The translations under genes and the position numbers were made by a program. The notes under the pieces are model-generated. The model was given only the letters and a program-made list of their open reading frames with translations, ran no database searches and was not told the origin of the DNA. A stretch of DNA of 64,000 bases from Nonomuraea ceibae (GTDB lineage Bacteria; Actinomycetota; Actinomycetes; Streptosporangiales; Streptosporangiaceae): the NCBI RefSeq assembly GCF_019396325.1, contig NZ_JAHKRO010000043.1, positions 1-64,000 of the forward strand, given 5' to 3'. Below, in pieces: positions 41,110-49,931 of this stretch. Positions within the stretch are counted from its first letter, which is position 1. Each line of letters begins with the position of its first letter.

Positions 41110-43380
41110 ATGCGCCGCCATCGTTTCGGCCGATTCGCAGCCGGCTTCGCGGCCCTCTACGTGGCCGCCGTGAGCGTCCTCGCCGTCGTCGGACTGGTCA
41201 CCGGCGACCTCGTCCCCCTGTGGAGGGTCGTCGCGGACCCGAACGGGTACATGGCGGACGAGATCCGGGCGTGGCCGTGGCTGGCCGCCCTGCTGGTGCC
41301 GATCGCCGCGGTGCAGGCGTGGGCGTACCGGGAGGTGTTGCGCGGACGGCTGCGCGGGGAACCGGCGCGGTACGGCCGGGAGGTGCGGCTGCTGCGGGTC
41401 GCTCTCTACGCGATGTCCGTGTACGTCCTGTCCTGGGACCTGCCGATCCCCTACCTGTGGTGGATGTCCCTGGTCGCCAATGTGGTCGAGCTCGTGGCGA
41501 TATGGCTGTTCTTCCGCGTGCTGCGGGGGAACCCCCGCCGATGGCCACAGGTGCTCATGCTCGTGACCGGCACGCTCAGCGTGGTGCACGACGGCGTCAT
41601 CACCATCGCGTACCAGAGCGGCAACTACCTCTTCGCCGGGCAGAACTGGACCTGGGCGCTGGACGCCCTGTGGTCGGTATGTCTGGTGGCCCTGCTGGTG
41701 GCGCAGGCGCGGGATCCGCGCTGGAACGGCGCGACGGTACGGGCCGGCGTGATCGCGGTCTTCTTCTCGCTCCTTTCGTCCGGCTCGATCTCGATCGTGG
41801 CGTTCGGCGGCGCGGAATCGGTGGCGTGGGAGCTGCTGATGCCCTCGCTCCTGAGCGCGGTTTCGGTCTTCTCGCTGGTCTGGTGGGCGCGTTCCGCGCA
41901 CGACCTGGGCACGCTCCAGCCTCCCTCTCCCCGGACGGAGCCCGTGCGGGTACGCGCCAGGTGGTGGCCGCTGCCGGCCGTGGCGATCGTGCTCCCGCTG
42001 GTCCCCGCAGCCGTCAACCTCGCGCAGGGGATCCCGTTCTGGCTCGGGCCGAAGAACGTGCTGGGCGACGTGGTACGCGAGTTCACCGGGTCGGAGGCCA
42101 CCGCGTACTGGTTCGCGCTCGACCTCCTCGTCGGCGTCGGCGCGCCGGCGGTGCTGATCCTGGCAGCCGTGCGGCGGCGGACGCGCACGTTACTGCGCGG
42201 CACGACGCTGAGCCTGTTCCTGCTGGGCGGGGTCGGCGCCGTGAGCGCGTTCACCTCGGAGCACTCCACCTTCTTCGGGGAGCTGTGGCTCTACCCGGAA
42301 AGCCTCTACGTCGAGCCGGGCGCCACCTTCCCCTACGAGAGCGCCCAGCTCCTCTCCCCCGGCATCTCCCCGCTCTGGTACGCCCTCGCGCTCACCGCCT
42401 CCGGCCTCATCCTGCTCCTCCTGTACGCCGCCCCGCCCGCCCATCGCATCCGCCACCATGTCCTCCTGGCGGGGCTCGCCTCGACGGTGGCCCTGTGCCT
42501 GCTGCCCGCAGCGGACCAGGCCCGCGGCCCCGCCACGGACTGCGACCTGCCCGCGCCGTGGGAGGTCGACACGGGCCAGGCGGCGCCGCGCGAGCTGACG
42601 GCCGAGCAGAAGTTCGTGTGCTCCCTGCGCAACCACGACGGCGCGCGGGGCCTGCACGTGTTCCCCGCCACCACGCCCGACCAGGTCGTGCTCGCCTACG
42701 GGCGCCGGCTGTGCGGCGTCCACACCCGCAACGACCCACGGGAGCTGGCCCGGCTGAAGATCGGCCGCGCCTCCCTCACCGATCCTCTGGCCGGCATCTG
42801 CCCCAGCGCCACCGCCATCGTCGAGGCCGCGAAGGCCAAGCAGGACGAGGAGATCGCGGCGATGCAGGCCGACGCCCAAGCCATGTGCGACGCCACGCCG
42901 CGCCACCGCCCGCGCATCAAGCCGGCCAGGGCGATCCGGATGAAGGAGCCGCAGTGGACCGACTACGGGGTGCTGCAGACGTACGAGGGAGGAGAGGAGG
43001 AAGCGGCGTCGGACACGGACCCCGGCAACGGGCTGGTCTCCTCCTCTCGCGGCATCCTGGCCGTCATGACCCACCCCGACTTCGACCTCTGCGTCACCCT
43101 GGAGACCTACACCCGCCGGCCGCCTGTCGAGACCAAGGGCTGGGACGAGGTGGTCGAGGTCGGCTACTACAGCCCGGGCGGCGAGATCGTGCTCTACGAC
43201 AGCCTCAGCGGCACCGAGCTGCCCAACCTCGCCCTCGACGGGCGCAAGGGTCACTACCGCATCCGCGTGCACCACGCCTGGTTCCCCTGGAAGGGCGAAG
43301 CGGAGAGCGGGCAACGGCTGCTGATCATGGCGTATCCGGGCAAGGGCGACAAGGAGGTAGTTCACCGGAAGCGGAGGTGA
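41110..43380 (+). CDS. Large polytopic membrane protein of unknown function
   Basis: 756 aa. About 13 hydrophobic segments cover residues 10 to about 490 (for example ALYVAAVSVLAVVGLVTG, VALYAMSVYVLSWDLPIPYL and ALALTASGLILLLLYAAPPA). The last 270 residues are hydrophilic, with a cluster of Cys (DCDLPAPW, FVCSLRNHDG, RLCGVHTRND, GICPSA, DLCVTLE) and probably fold outside the membrane. I recognise no family. ATG 41110 is chosen because GGAG lies just upstream; ATG 41095 is in frame. It is a single gene divergent from the P450. Its Cys spacing suggests extracytoplasmic disulphides. Confidence 0.75.
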   Translation: MRRHRFGRFAAGFAALYVAAVSVLAVVGLVTGDLVPLWRVVADPNGYMADEIRAWPWLAALLVPIAAVQAWAYREVLRGRLRGEPARYGREVRLLRVALYAMSVYVLSWDLPIPYLWWMSLVANVVELVAIWLFFRVLRGNPRRWPQVLMLVTGTLSVVHDGVITIAYQSGNYLFAGQNWTWALDALWSVCLVALLVAQARDPRWNGATVRAGVIAVFFSLLSSGSISIVAFGGAESVAWELLMPSLLSAVSVFSLVWWARSAHDLGTLQPPSPRTEPVRVRARWWPLPAVAIVLPLVPAAVNLAQGIPFWLGPKNVLGDVVREFTGSEATAYWFALDLLVGVGAPAVLILAAVRRRTRTLLRGTTLSLFLLGGVGAVSAFTSEHSTFFGELWLYPESLYVEPGATFPYESAQLLSPGISPLWYALALTASGLILLLLYAAPPAHRIRHHVLLAGLASTVALCLLPAADQARGPATDCDLPAPWEVDTGQAAPRELTAEQKFVCSLRNHDGARGLHVFPATTPDQVVLAYGRRLCGVHTRNDPRELARLKIGRASLTDPLAGICPSATAIVEAAKAKQDEEIAAMQADAQAMCDATPRHRPRIKPARAIRMKEPQWTDYGVLQTYEGGEEEAASDTDPGNGLVSSSRGILAVMTHPDFDLCVTLETYTRRPPVETKGWDEVVEVGYYSPGGEIVLYDSLSGTELPNLALDGRKGHYRIRVHHAWFPWKGEAESGQRLLIMAYPGKGDKEVVHRKRR

Positions 43381-43452
43381 TTGGTCCTCATGTGGGCTCT
43401 CGACCCGATCCCGTCATGACCAGCGGCTGAGCCGGCACACCCACCAAGATCT

Positions 43453-44320
43453 TCAGGATGTTCCCAGGACTGCCCGGGCGGCCAGGCGGAGACTCTTGAG
43501 CATGGGTTCGGGTCGCCCCTGCGGCCGGCCAGGACGACCTGGCTGGGCGGAGCGCCCTCGATCGAGACGGTGACGAGGTCGGGACGCAGTGAGCTGCGCC
43601 GATCGCCGACCGGCAGGACGGCGATCGCCCGGCCACCGGCGACGAGTTCGAGCTTGTCCTCGTAGCTCTCGATCTGCGGCACGCCGGCTCCGAGGATCCG
43701 ATAGGACGTCCAGTCCGCGGTCTCGAACGCGCACGGCGCCGCTTCCTGGCCGGCCAGTTCTTCCGCGGTCACCGACGCGCGGCCGGCCAGGGGATGGCCG
43801 CGAGGGACGACGAGCATCCGGGGTTCCTCGTACAGCGGGGTGGTGGATACGTCGTCGGCGGCCAGCGGCAACGGGGTCCTCGCGATCAGGGCGTCGACGC
43901 GCCTGTCGGGCAGTGCGCCGACGTCGCGGCAGCTCAGATGCCGGGTGGTGATCTCGGCGTCCGGGTGACGGTGGCGCAGTTCCCGTACGACGGTGGTGAT
44001 CACCAGGTCTTCGACGTAACCGATGGTGATGCGCTCGCTCCGGGCTTGCTCGCGCACGGCCACTTCGGCCCGCGGGCGGCCTGCAGCAGGGCTTGGGCCC
44101 GGGGCAGGAATGTCCGGCCGGCCGGAGTGAGCCGGGTGCCCTGGGAGGTGCGGTCCAGCAGCCTCGTCCCGAGGTACTTCTCCAGCCGCTGGATCTGGCG
44201 GCTCAGCGCCGGCTGGGCCACGTGCAGGTCGGCGGCGGCCCGGCCGAAGTGCTGGTGTTCCGCCACCACGGTGAAGTAGCGCACCAGCCGCAGTTCCAGG
44301 TCCCGTCCGAGATCGTTCAC
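43453..44320 (-). pseudogene. Frameshifted LysR-family regulator
   Basis: From GTG 44320 the frame reads LRLVRYFTVVAEHQHFGRAA with LHVAQPALSRQIQRLEKYLG, the LysR HTH. At about 44068 a base is missing (GCCCGCGGGCC), and the gene continues in another frame as VREQARSERITIGYVEDLVI and the ligand domain. A second frame break at about 43520 is needed to reach the natural end (PMLKSLRLAARAVLGTS, stop at 43453). Unless these are sequencing errors, the regulator is inactive. It is divergent from the MDR oxidoreductase, whose operator is still present. Confidence 0.8.
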
Positions 44321-44335
44321 CGCTTCAGGGTACGC

Positions 44336-44356
44336 GTCATGCTGTTTCGGAATGAC
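44336..44356. promoter_or_regulatory. LysR box between regulator remnant and oxidoreductase
   Basis: GTCAT-N11-ATGAC is a perfect 5-bp inverted repeat with the T-N11-A spacing that defines LysR sites. It lies 16 nt upstream of the LysR start and 79 nt upstream of the oxidoreductase start, the standard autoregulation and activation position. Confidence 0.7.
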
Positions 44357-44434
44357 CCGTTTGCCGGAGGGGTCTTGGACGGCCACGCGGTCCAGGGTCT
44401 TGACTTAGGGAGCAACGTTTCCCCTGAGAAAGCG

Positions 44435-45442
44435 ATGGGCGCGATGAAGGCGATCCAGTTCCACGAGGCGGGCGGGCCGGAGGTTCTGCGGTACGAGGAG
44501 GTGCCGGTTCCCGGGATCGGCCCGGGCGAGGTGCTCGTCCGGGTGCACGCGGCGGGCATCAACCCGCCGGACTGGTACCTGCGTGAGGGGATGAAGGTCA
44601 TACCGGCCGAGATGAGGCCGGTGCTGGAGTTCCCGCTCATCCCCGGAACGGACATGTCGGGCGTGGTTGAGGCGGTCGCTCCGGATGTGTCCGGGTTCGC
44701 CGTCGGTGATGAGGTCTTCGGCATGCTGCGGTTCCCGGGATTCGACGGCCGCACGTACGCCGAGTATGTGGCCGCTCCGGCTTCCGACCTGGCTCACAAG
44801 CCGGCCGGTATCAGCTTCGTCGAGGCGGCCGGTGCGCCGATGGCTCTGCTGACGGCCTGGCAGTACCTGGTCGACCTCGGCCACGACGTGCCCTCTCCCT
44901 TCACCGGCCGGGTGCACCGGCCGGTGCCGATCACGCCGGGGATGACCGTGCTGGTCAACGGAGCCGCTGGCGGAGTGGGTCATTTCGCGGCGCAGCTGGC
45001 GAAGTGGAAGGGGGCACGCGTGATCGCGGTGGCCTCGGGGCGGCACGAGCAGTTCCTGCGCAAGCTCGGCGCCGACGAGTTCATCGACTACACCACGACG
45101 CGGGCCGCGGACGTGGTCAGCGGCGTCGACCTGGTGATCGACACCGTCGGCGGCCCGGACAGTTTACGGTTCCTGACCGTGCTCAAGCGTGGCGGCACCA
45201 TGCTTCCGGTGTTCTTCGCCCAGTACGACCCGGAGGAGACGGCGCGTCTGGGCATCACCGTCTCGATCATTCAGGTGCGTTCCAACGGCCCCCAGCTCGC
45301 CGAGATCGGGCGCCTGTTCGACGAGGGCAAGCTCCAGGTCGGGGTGGACAGCGCCTACCCGCTGTCCGAAGCGGCCAGCGCGCACGCGCGGGCCGCGCGG
45401 GGGCACATCCAGGGCAAGATCGTGCTGACGGTGTCCTCCTGA
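44435..45442 (+). CDS. NADP-dependent MDR oxidoreductase (quinone reductase-like)
   Basis: A 335-aa medium-chain reductase without zinc. AIQFHEAGGPEVLRYEEVPV with VLVRVHAAGINPPDWYLREG is the GroES-like part; VLVNGAAGGVGHFAAQLAKW is the cofactor loop, followed by ADEFIDYTTTRAADVVSGVD. It should reduce a quinone or activated alkene with NADPH. GAGAAAG precedes ATG 44435; ATG 44444 is a second candidate. It is divergent from the broken LysR gene and carries an intact LysR box upstream, so it was probably regulated by it. A strong hairpin follows 10 nt after the stop. Confidence 0.88.
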   Translation: MGAMKAIQFHEAGGPEVLRYEEVPVPGIGPGEVLVRVHAAGINPPDWYLREGMKVIPAEMRPVLEFPLIPGTDMSGVVEAVAPDVSGFAVGDEVFGMLRFPGFDGRTYAEYVAAPASDLAHKPAGISFVEAAGAPMALLTAWQYLVDLGHDVPSPFTGRVHRPVPITPGMTVLVNGAAGGVGHFAAQLAKWKGARVIAVASGRHEQFLRKLGADEFIDYTTTRAADVVSGVDLVIDTVGGPDSLRFLTVLKRGGTMLPVFFAQYDPEETARLGITVSIIQVRSNGPQLAEIGRLFDEGKLQVGVDSAYPLSEAASAHARAARGHIQGKIVLTVSS

Positions 45443-45452
45443 TCGCCGGCCT

Positions 45453-45493
45453 CCGCCGCTCCATGACCCCGCTCAGGAGTCATGGAGCGGCGG
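45453..45493 (+). terminator. 15-bp perfect stem-loop after oxidoreductase gene
   Basis: CCGCCGCTCCATGAC (45453-45467) and GTCATGGAGCGGCGG (45479-45493) form a perfect 15-bp stem with an 11-nt loop. It starts 10 nt after the stop and lies 67 nt before the next start, as a terminator should. There is no T-run. Confidence 0.7.
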
Positions 45494-45560
45494 CCGGGCG
45501 ATGAGTTCGGCAGAGCTGACGGATCTATTCATCCAGAGGATCCGAACGCTGGAGGCACTG

Positions 45561-46511
45561 ATGGACAACGCACGAACCTACGCTGTGACCGCGGCGACCG
45601 GACACGTCGGCGGCCACGCGGCGCGTGGGCTCCTTCGAGCCGGTCACCAGGTCCGCGTGATGGGCCGCGACCACGCGCGTCTGAAGGAGCTGGAGGCGGC
45701 CGGAGCCGAGGTCCTCGCCGGTGACCTGGCCGACCAGGGCTACGTGGAGGACGCGTTCGCCGACGTCGACGGCGCCCTGCTGATCGTCCCGCCGCGTCCT
45801 GCCGCACCGGACTTTCCCCGCTACCAGCGTAGGATCGCCCGGGTCTACGCCTCGGCCGCCGAACGGACCGGGCTGCGGCATGCGGCGTTCGTCAGCACGA
45901 AGGGGGCCGACGACGGTCGCGTGGGCGGCCTGATCGCCGGGCACGCCGCCATCGAGTCCATCCTCAACCAGGTGGATGGCCTCAATGTGGTGCACGTCCA
46001 GCCGCCGAGCTTCTTCGAGATCCTCTACTACTTCCTGGGGCCGCTGCGGGAGCGGGCTGTGCTCAGCTCGCCCCTCGGCACCGACGCCACCCTTCAGCTG
46101 GTCAGCGCGCGCGACGTGGCGGCCGTCGCCGTACGCCTGCTGGGGGATCCGCATTTTCGCGGGGTCAGCGCCGCACCCGTTCATCCCATCCGGCCCATGA
46201 CCATGCGGGAGATCGCCACGCTGCTCAGCGAGCACCTCGACCGGCCCGTAGGGGTGGAGCAGACCTCCGCCGAGGCCGACATCGCGGACCTCATGGCGGC
46301 GGGCACCGGCCGCAGCTTCGCGACGCTGCTCAACCAGACCTGGGCGATGGCCACCGCGCTGGGCGAGGCACCGCGGGAAGAACCCCCGCCCGCGACTCAG
46401 GCGGCGTACCGCATCGAGGACTTCATCCGCGATGAGCTGGTGCCGGCCATTCGCTCGTCGCGGCCGATCTCTGACTATTCAACCGCGACCCGCCCGCGGC
46501 CCGCCGCCTGA
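45561..46511 (+). CDS. NmrA-like NAD(P)-binding protein
   Basis: 316 aa. YAVTAATGHVGGHAARGLLR contains the G-x-x-G-x-x-G loop, followed by VRVMGRDHARLKELEAAGAE with the Arg that favours NADP(H), then GDLADQGYVEDAFADVDGAL. This is the atypical SDR family that includes NmrA and NADPH:quinone reductase 2. ATG 45561 is preferred because GGAGG lies five nt upstream; ATG 45501 is in frame. The next gene, an NTF2-like protein, follows 87 nt downstream on the same strand, so the two form an NmrA/NTF2 pair as at 8.5-10 kb. Confidence 0.88.
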   Translation: MDNARTYAVTAATGHVGGHAARGLLRAGHQVRVMGRDHARLKELEAAGAEVLAGDLADQGYVEDAFADVDGALLIVPPRPAAPDFPRYQRRIARVYASAAERTGLRHAAFVSTKGADDGRVGGLIAGHAAIESILNQVDGLNVVHVQPPSFFEILYYFLGPLRERAVLSSPLGTDATLQLVSARDVAAVAVRLLGDPHFRGVSAAPVHPIRPMTMREIATLLSEHLDRPVGVEQTSAEADIADLMAAGTGRSFATLLNQTWAMATALGEAPREEPPPATQAAYRIEDFIRDELVPAIRSSRPISDYSTATRPRPAA

Positions 46512-46598
46512 CATCCGTTCACCGGATCAGTAAATGCGGGATGCGGGACGCGCCGCCCGCGGCGTGATCGATCGGTGGAGAAATACAGAGGAGTGTTC

Positions 46599-46979
46599 AT
46601 GGCAGAGCGCAGAGCAGCCGTCGACGTCGCGACGGTGTTCATCAAGGCATTCGGAACCGGTGACATGGCCACAGTCACGGAGTGCCTGGCCGAGGACGTG
46701 GTGTTCCAGAGCCCCCGGGTTCGACTCGAGGGCGCCGAAGCGGTGGCGGCCGCGATCGGGGGGTTCGCTCAGGTTGTCACGGGAGTGGACATCATCGCGG
46801 CGCTGGGTGACGCCGAGCAGGCGGTGGTGGTCTACGACATGAGAACCGGACCGTTCGGTACGTTGCGCACCGTCGATCACCTGGTCGTCCGGGACGGCAA
46901 GATCATCTCTGATGTGGTGGTGTTCGACACGTACGCGATGCGCAAGGCGGAGGAAGCGCAGGCGGCAGCCGCCGGGTGA
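46599..46979 (+). CDS. NTF2-like (SnoaL-like) protein
   Basis: 126 aa. It reads VDVATVFIKAFGTGDMATVT with ECLAEDVVFQSPRVRLEGAE and HLVVRDGKIISDVVVFDTYA, the NTF2-like cone fold without recognisable catalytic residues. GAGGAG precedes ATG 46599. It lies 90 nt upstream of the ECF sigma factor, which carries a C-terminal domain of the same fold, on the same strand. The three genes (NmrA-like, NTF2-like, sigma) probably form one unit. Its function may be ligand binding or isomerisation; unknown. Confidence 0.82.
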   Translation: MAERRAAVDVATVFIKAFGTGDMATVTECLAEDVVFQSPRVRLEGAEAVAAAIGGFAQVVTGVDIIAALGDAEQAVVVYDMRTGPFGTLRTVDHLVVRDGKIISDVVVFDTYAMRKAEEAQAAAAG

Positions 46980-47069
46980 CCTCCTTCCGGGGTGTTCCGT
47001 GCCGCGAGCTCGGGGGCGCGGAACACCAGCCCCAACGATCCGCCGCTGCGGAGGCGGACGGGAGTCGAT

Positions 47070-48065
47070 GTGACACAGCCAGTGAGGCCCGGCGAGGAGT
47101 TCGCTCGCCTGGCCGACCCGTACCGCGACGAACTGCTCAAACTGTGCTACCGCATGGTGGGTTCCGTGCACGACGCGGAAGACATCGTGCAGGAGACCTA
47201 CCTGCGCGCCTGGCGCTCCTACGGGACGTTCGCCGGCCGGTCCTCGCTGCGGACGTGGCTGTACCGGATCGCGACCAACGCCTGCCTCCGCGCCGCGGAG
47301 CAGGCCGGCCGCCGCCCCCTGCCGTCCGGCCTCGGCGGGCCCGCCGGCGACCCTGCCGCACCGGCCGAACCGCGCTGGGACATCCCGTGGCTGCAGCCTT
47401 TCCCCGCCCGCGTTCCCGACGAGGCGCGAGACCCGGCCGAGGTGGTAGCTGATCGAGGAACGCTGCGCCTGGCGCTGATAGCCGCCCTCCAGGTGCTCCC
47501 GCCCAGACAGCGTGCGGTGCTGATCCTGCGCGATGTGCTGATGTGGCGCGCCGCCGAGGTCGCCGAGCTGCTCGACACCACCGTCGCATCCGTGAACAGC
47601 CTGCTGCAGCGGGCCAGGACACAACTCGGCAACCTCCCCGGGCCTGATCTGCAGCTCGCCGAACCCACCGAAGAGCGTCAGCGCGAGCTGCTGCGGCGCT
47701 ACATCACCGCGTTCGAAGGGGCCGACATCGACGCGCTGACGCGGACATTGGCACAGGAGGCCACCTTCGAGATGCCGCCGATCCCCACCTGGTTCGCGGG
47801 CCGGGAAGCCGTCGCCCGCTTCCTGGCGCCCCGTCTGCCGGCCCCCGGGCAGGCGCGGTTCGTCCGCGTCGACGCGAACGGGCAACCCGGCGTCGCGATC
47901 TACCTCGCGACCCGGGACGGTGCCTGGCGCGCCCACGCCCTCCACGTGCTCGCCGTTTCTCCGGCCGGGATAGAGCGCATTGTCGCGTTCATGGACAGCA
48001 GTGTCTTCTCCCTGTTCGGCCTGCCGCAGATCGATCCGGCGATCGGCCAGGCGGTACGCCGATGA
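47070..48065 (+). CDS. ECF sigma factor with C-terminal NTF2-like domain
   Basis: 331 aa. Region 2 is LADPYRDELLKLCYRMVGSV with HDAEDIVQETYLRAWRSYGT, with the promoter-melting helix WLYRIATNAC after it. Region 4 is ALIAALQVLPPRQRAVLILR with DVLMWRAAEVAELLDTTVAS. The last 130 residues (LLRRYITAFEGADIDALTRT onward) are an NTF2-like domain. This matches the group of actinobacterial sigma-70 factors (SigG/ECF41-like) in which a C-terminal NTF2 domain replaces a separate anti-sigma factor. Start GTG 47070 has GGGAG five nt upstream. It should redirect RNA polymerase; its targets may include the NmrA-like and NTF2-like genes upstream. Confidence 0.9.
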   Translation: MTQPVRPGEEFARLADPYRDELLKLCYRMVGSVHDAEDIVQETYLRAWRSYGTFAGRSSLRTWLYRIATNACLRAAEQAGRRPLPSGLGGPAGDPAAPAEPRWDIPWLQPFPARVPDEARDPAEVVADRGTLRLALIAALQVLPPRQRAVLILRDVLMWRAAEVAELLDTTVASVNSLLQRARTQLGNLPGPDLQLAEPTEERQRELLRRYITAFEGADIDALTRTLAQEATFEMPPIPTWFAGREAVARFLAPRLPAPGQARFVRVDANGQPGVAIYLATRDGAWRAHALHVLAVSPAGIERIVAFMDSSVFSLFGLPQIDPAIGQAVRR

Positions 48066-48201
48066 CGGCTGGGTGGGGTTGCTGGAGGCGGCCGTCCGGT
48101 ACGCCTGTCACGGAGCGCGCGCCGTCGGCCCTGCCGGCCTCGCCCGTGGAACCTGGGCATGCTGCTCGCGCACATGTGCGCATCGGCCGCAGCCCTTCAC
48201 C

Positions 48202-48219
48202 TTTCCCGGTGCCGGGAAG
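48202..48219. terminator. Weak bidirectional hairpin between convergent genes
   Basis: TTCCCGG-TG-CCGGGAA forms a short stem 140 nt after the sigma gene and 14 nt before the end of the convergent DUF4242 gene. It is shorter than the other terminators in the window. Confidence 0.35.
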
Positions 48220-48232
48220 AGTGTCTGAGCAA

Positions 48233-48478
48233 TTAGACGGTCAGCGGCACGGGGTGGATCTCGTCGGCCGGGTGCCCCGCACGCTGGTGGATCCTCTGCA
48301 CGGCGTCGGCGTCCGGCGCCTCGGACAGGCAGTAGACGAGCCCGGAGTCGGGATCGGCCCACGCCGTCTCGAAAGTGACCCGCTCTTCTTCCTGGATGGC
48401 CAGGTCAGCGTCGTGGGCCTGCTTGAGCTGGTCCGCGGTGATGCCGGTCATGCCATGGTGGACGTCCATGAATTTCAT
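48233..48478 (-). CDS. DUF4242 protein (SCO4226-like nickel-binding)
   Basis: 81 aa. MKFMDVHHGMTGITADQLKQ with AHDADLAIQEEERVTFETAW and ADPDSGLVYCLSEAPDADAV is a clear member of DUF4242, whose studied member SCO4226 of Streptomyces coelicolor binds nickel. The conserved His pair in DVHHG is present. GGAGG precedes ATG 48478. It is convergent with the sigma-factor gene. The physiological role of the family is not established; metal storage or sensing is a guess. Confidence 0.85.
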   Translation of the reverse strand: MKFMDVHHGMTGITADQLKQAHDADLAIQEEERVTFETAWADPDSGLVYCLSEAPDADAVQRIHQRAGHPADEIHPVPLTV

Positions 48479-48673
48479 GGTTTCCTCCCAATTCCATGTC
48501 CATCCCAGCGTAGATCCGACCCGGGCCACCGGTTTCCCCGTATTGGTTCAAAGCCTGTCCACGGCGAGAAGCAGCCGGCGGGTTCTCACAGTCCGGTGGT
48601 GTCGGCGTTGCCGTGGTGACCGCAGGGCCGCGTGCTACTGAACTTTCCGCGAATCCGTCGCATCCAACCCGGT

Positions 48674-49246
48674 ATGAACAAGCTGCAGAAGATCGCCGTG
48701 CTGTCCGTACTGCCCGTCGCCGCGGCTGTGGTGGCCCTCCCGGCCCAGGCCGCCGAGCGCCCCAACTGCCCCGTCCCGACCAAGGCGGAGGTGAAGCGGT
48801 CGTACGACTCCAAGATCGACAAGCCGCCGAGGGGCGCCACCGCTATCAAGGGAGTCCGCGTCAACCACATCCCGAAGGGGTTCAAGAACGGATCGGTGGT
48901 CGTCAACAAGCACGACGGCATCACCGAGTATGGCTACCAGTGGACTGACGACCGCAGCGAGGTGGATCGCCGGAGCCGGTCGCTGTGGGTCAGGGTGGTG
49001 TGCTGGCCGAAGGCGAGCAAGCTGGCGCAGCTCAAGAACGGGCCGTTCGACATCGGGACGTTCTCAGGAAAGACCAAGACCGTGAAGATCGGTGACCGTC
49101 AGGTGCTCACCCAGCAGGGCGACGGCGCGCTGGGCCACGGCCAGTACGCGGGATGGGTCGAGCGCAAGGGTGTCGTCGTCACCGTGATGGCCAGCCAGCC
49201 TCTCGTACCCGAGCTTGCGCAGATCATCAAGGGCATCCAGCTCTGA
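48674..49246 (+). CDS. Secreted protein of unknown function
   Basis: 190 aa. A signal peptide (KIAVLSVLPVAAAVVALPAQ with AAERPNCP, cleavage about residue 26) is followed by a basic 160-residue domain: TKAEVKRSYDSKIDKPPRGA, GITEYGYQWTDDRSEVDRRS and RSLWVRVVCWPKASKLAQLK. Two Cys (in RPNCPV and RVVCWP) could form one disulphide. I do not recognise a family. ATG 48674 has only a weak ribosome site; an ATG 42 nt upstream is in frame. It lies 260 nt before the EACC1 gene, on the same strand, but with no sign of being part of that system. Confidence 0.7.
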   Translation: MNKLQKIAVLSVLPVAAAVVALPAQAAERPNCPVPTKAEVKRSYDSKIDKPPRGATAIKGVRVNHIPKGFKNGSVVVNKHDGITEYGYQWTDDRSEVDRRSRSLWVRVVCWPKASKLAQLKNGPFDIGTFSGKTKTVKIGDRQVLTQQGDGALGHGQYAGWVERKGVVVTVMASQPLVPELAQIIKGIQL

Positions 49247-49508
49247 GCCGGCCGACCTAGCCGTCCAGCCGGGGATCCGGGGGCCCCTCGCCGACCTGCC
49301 ATACCTGGGCCGAACCGGGTAACGGCGACCGGATCGTCACGTCCCGGTGCTGGGGCGGGGACAGCCAGAGATGGCAGCTCCAGAACGCCAAGCGCCCGCT
49401 GGCGCAAAGTCGGCGTCTCGGGAGGATCCGCGTCCGGGCGGGTAGCGCTGGGACCGGCCGGAGCGATACCCAGGTGGCGATCGCCGTACCGGCTCGCGGA
49501 GGGGTGGC

Positions 49509-49931
49509 ATGGGAAGCGGTTCGAACGAGACCTCGGGTGCCGGCCAGGGCGTGCTGGCGGTGGACGGCGGGCCGGGCCAGGTGCGGGAGCTGCACGCGTG
49601 GCTGTCCGAGGATCCCCTGGTCCGCCGGTGGGTGCGCCTGGTCGAACGCGAGCCTCCTCCCGGGGCGCTGGGCCCGGTGGCCGAGGCGGTGCAGGTGGTG
49701 ACCGGCTCAGCCGGCGTGGTGGCGGCCGTGGCCGGCGTCCTGATCGCCTGGCTGCGCTACCGCACCAGCGACGTGACGGTCAAGGTGCGCAGGACGGACG
49801 GCGACACCGAGGTCGAGGTCAGCGCCCAGCGCGTCAGGACGCTGAACGCCGAGCAGACCCGGGCGCTGGCCGCGCAGGTCGAGGCCGCGCTCAAGGACGG
49901 GCTGCCACCCGCGGAGGGCCCGCGTGACTGA
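49509..49931 (+). CDS. Effector-associated constant component EACC1
   Basis: 140 aa. The order of elements fits EACC1, a small domain described by Aravind and colleagues as the constant partner of variable effectors in actinobacterial NTP-dependent conflict systems: LHAWLSEDPLVRRWVRLVER (helix with W-L and R-R), a hydrophobic segment VVTGSAGVVAAVAGVLIAWL (residues 63-82), then the SDVTVKVRRT strand and the final helix TLNAEQTRALAAQVEAALKD. The hydrophobic segment may anchor it. GGAGG precedes ATG 49509. Its stop overlaps the GTG of the caspase gene by 8 nt, so the two are translated together. I infer that it couples the caspase to a signal or partner. Confidence 0.75.
   Translation: MGSGSNETSGAGQGVLAVDGGPGQVRELHAWLSEDPLVRRWVRLVEREPPPGALGPVAEAVQVVTGSAGVVAAVAGVLIAWLRYRTSDVTVKVRRTDGDTEVEVSAQRVRTLNAEQTRALAAQVEAALKDGLPPAEGPRD

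Noticed and set aside
40797..43430. An 877-codon plus frame across the P450 start and the membrane protein
   Set aside because: It overlaps a gene with clear transmembrane helices in another frame; its own product is Arg/Pro-rich and has no domain.
48674..49246. The secreted protein considered as a third component of the EACC1-caspase system
   Set aside because: It is separated by 260 nt, exported, and has no feature linking it to the system.
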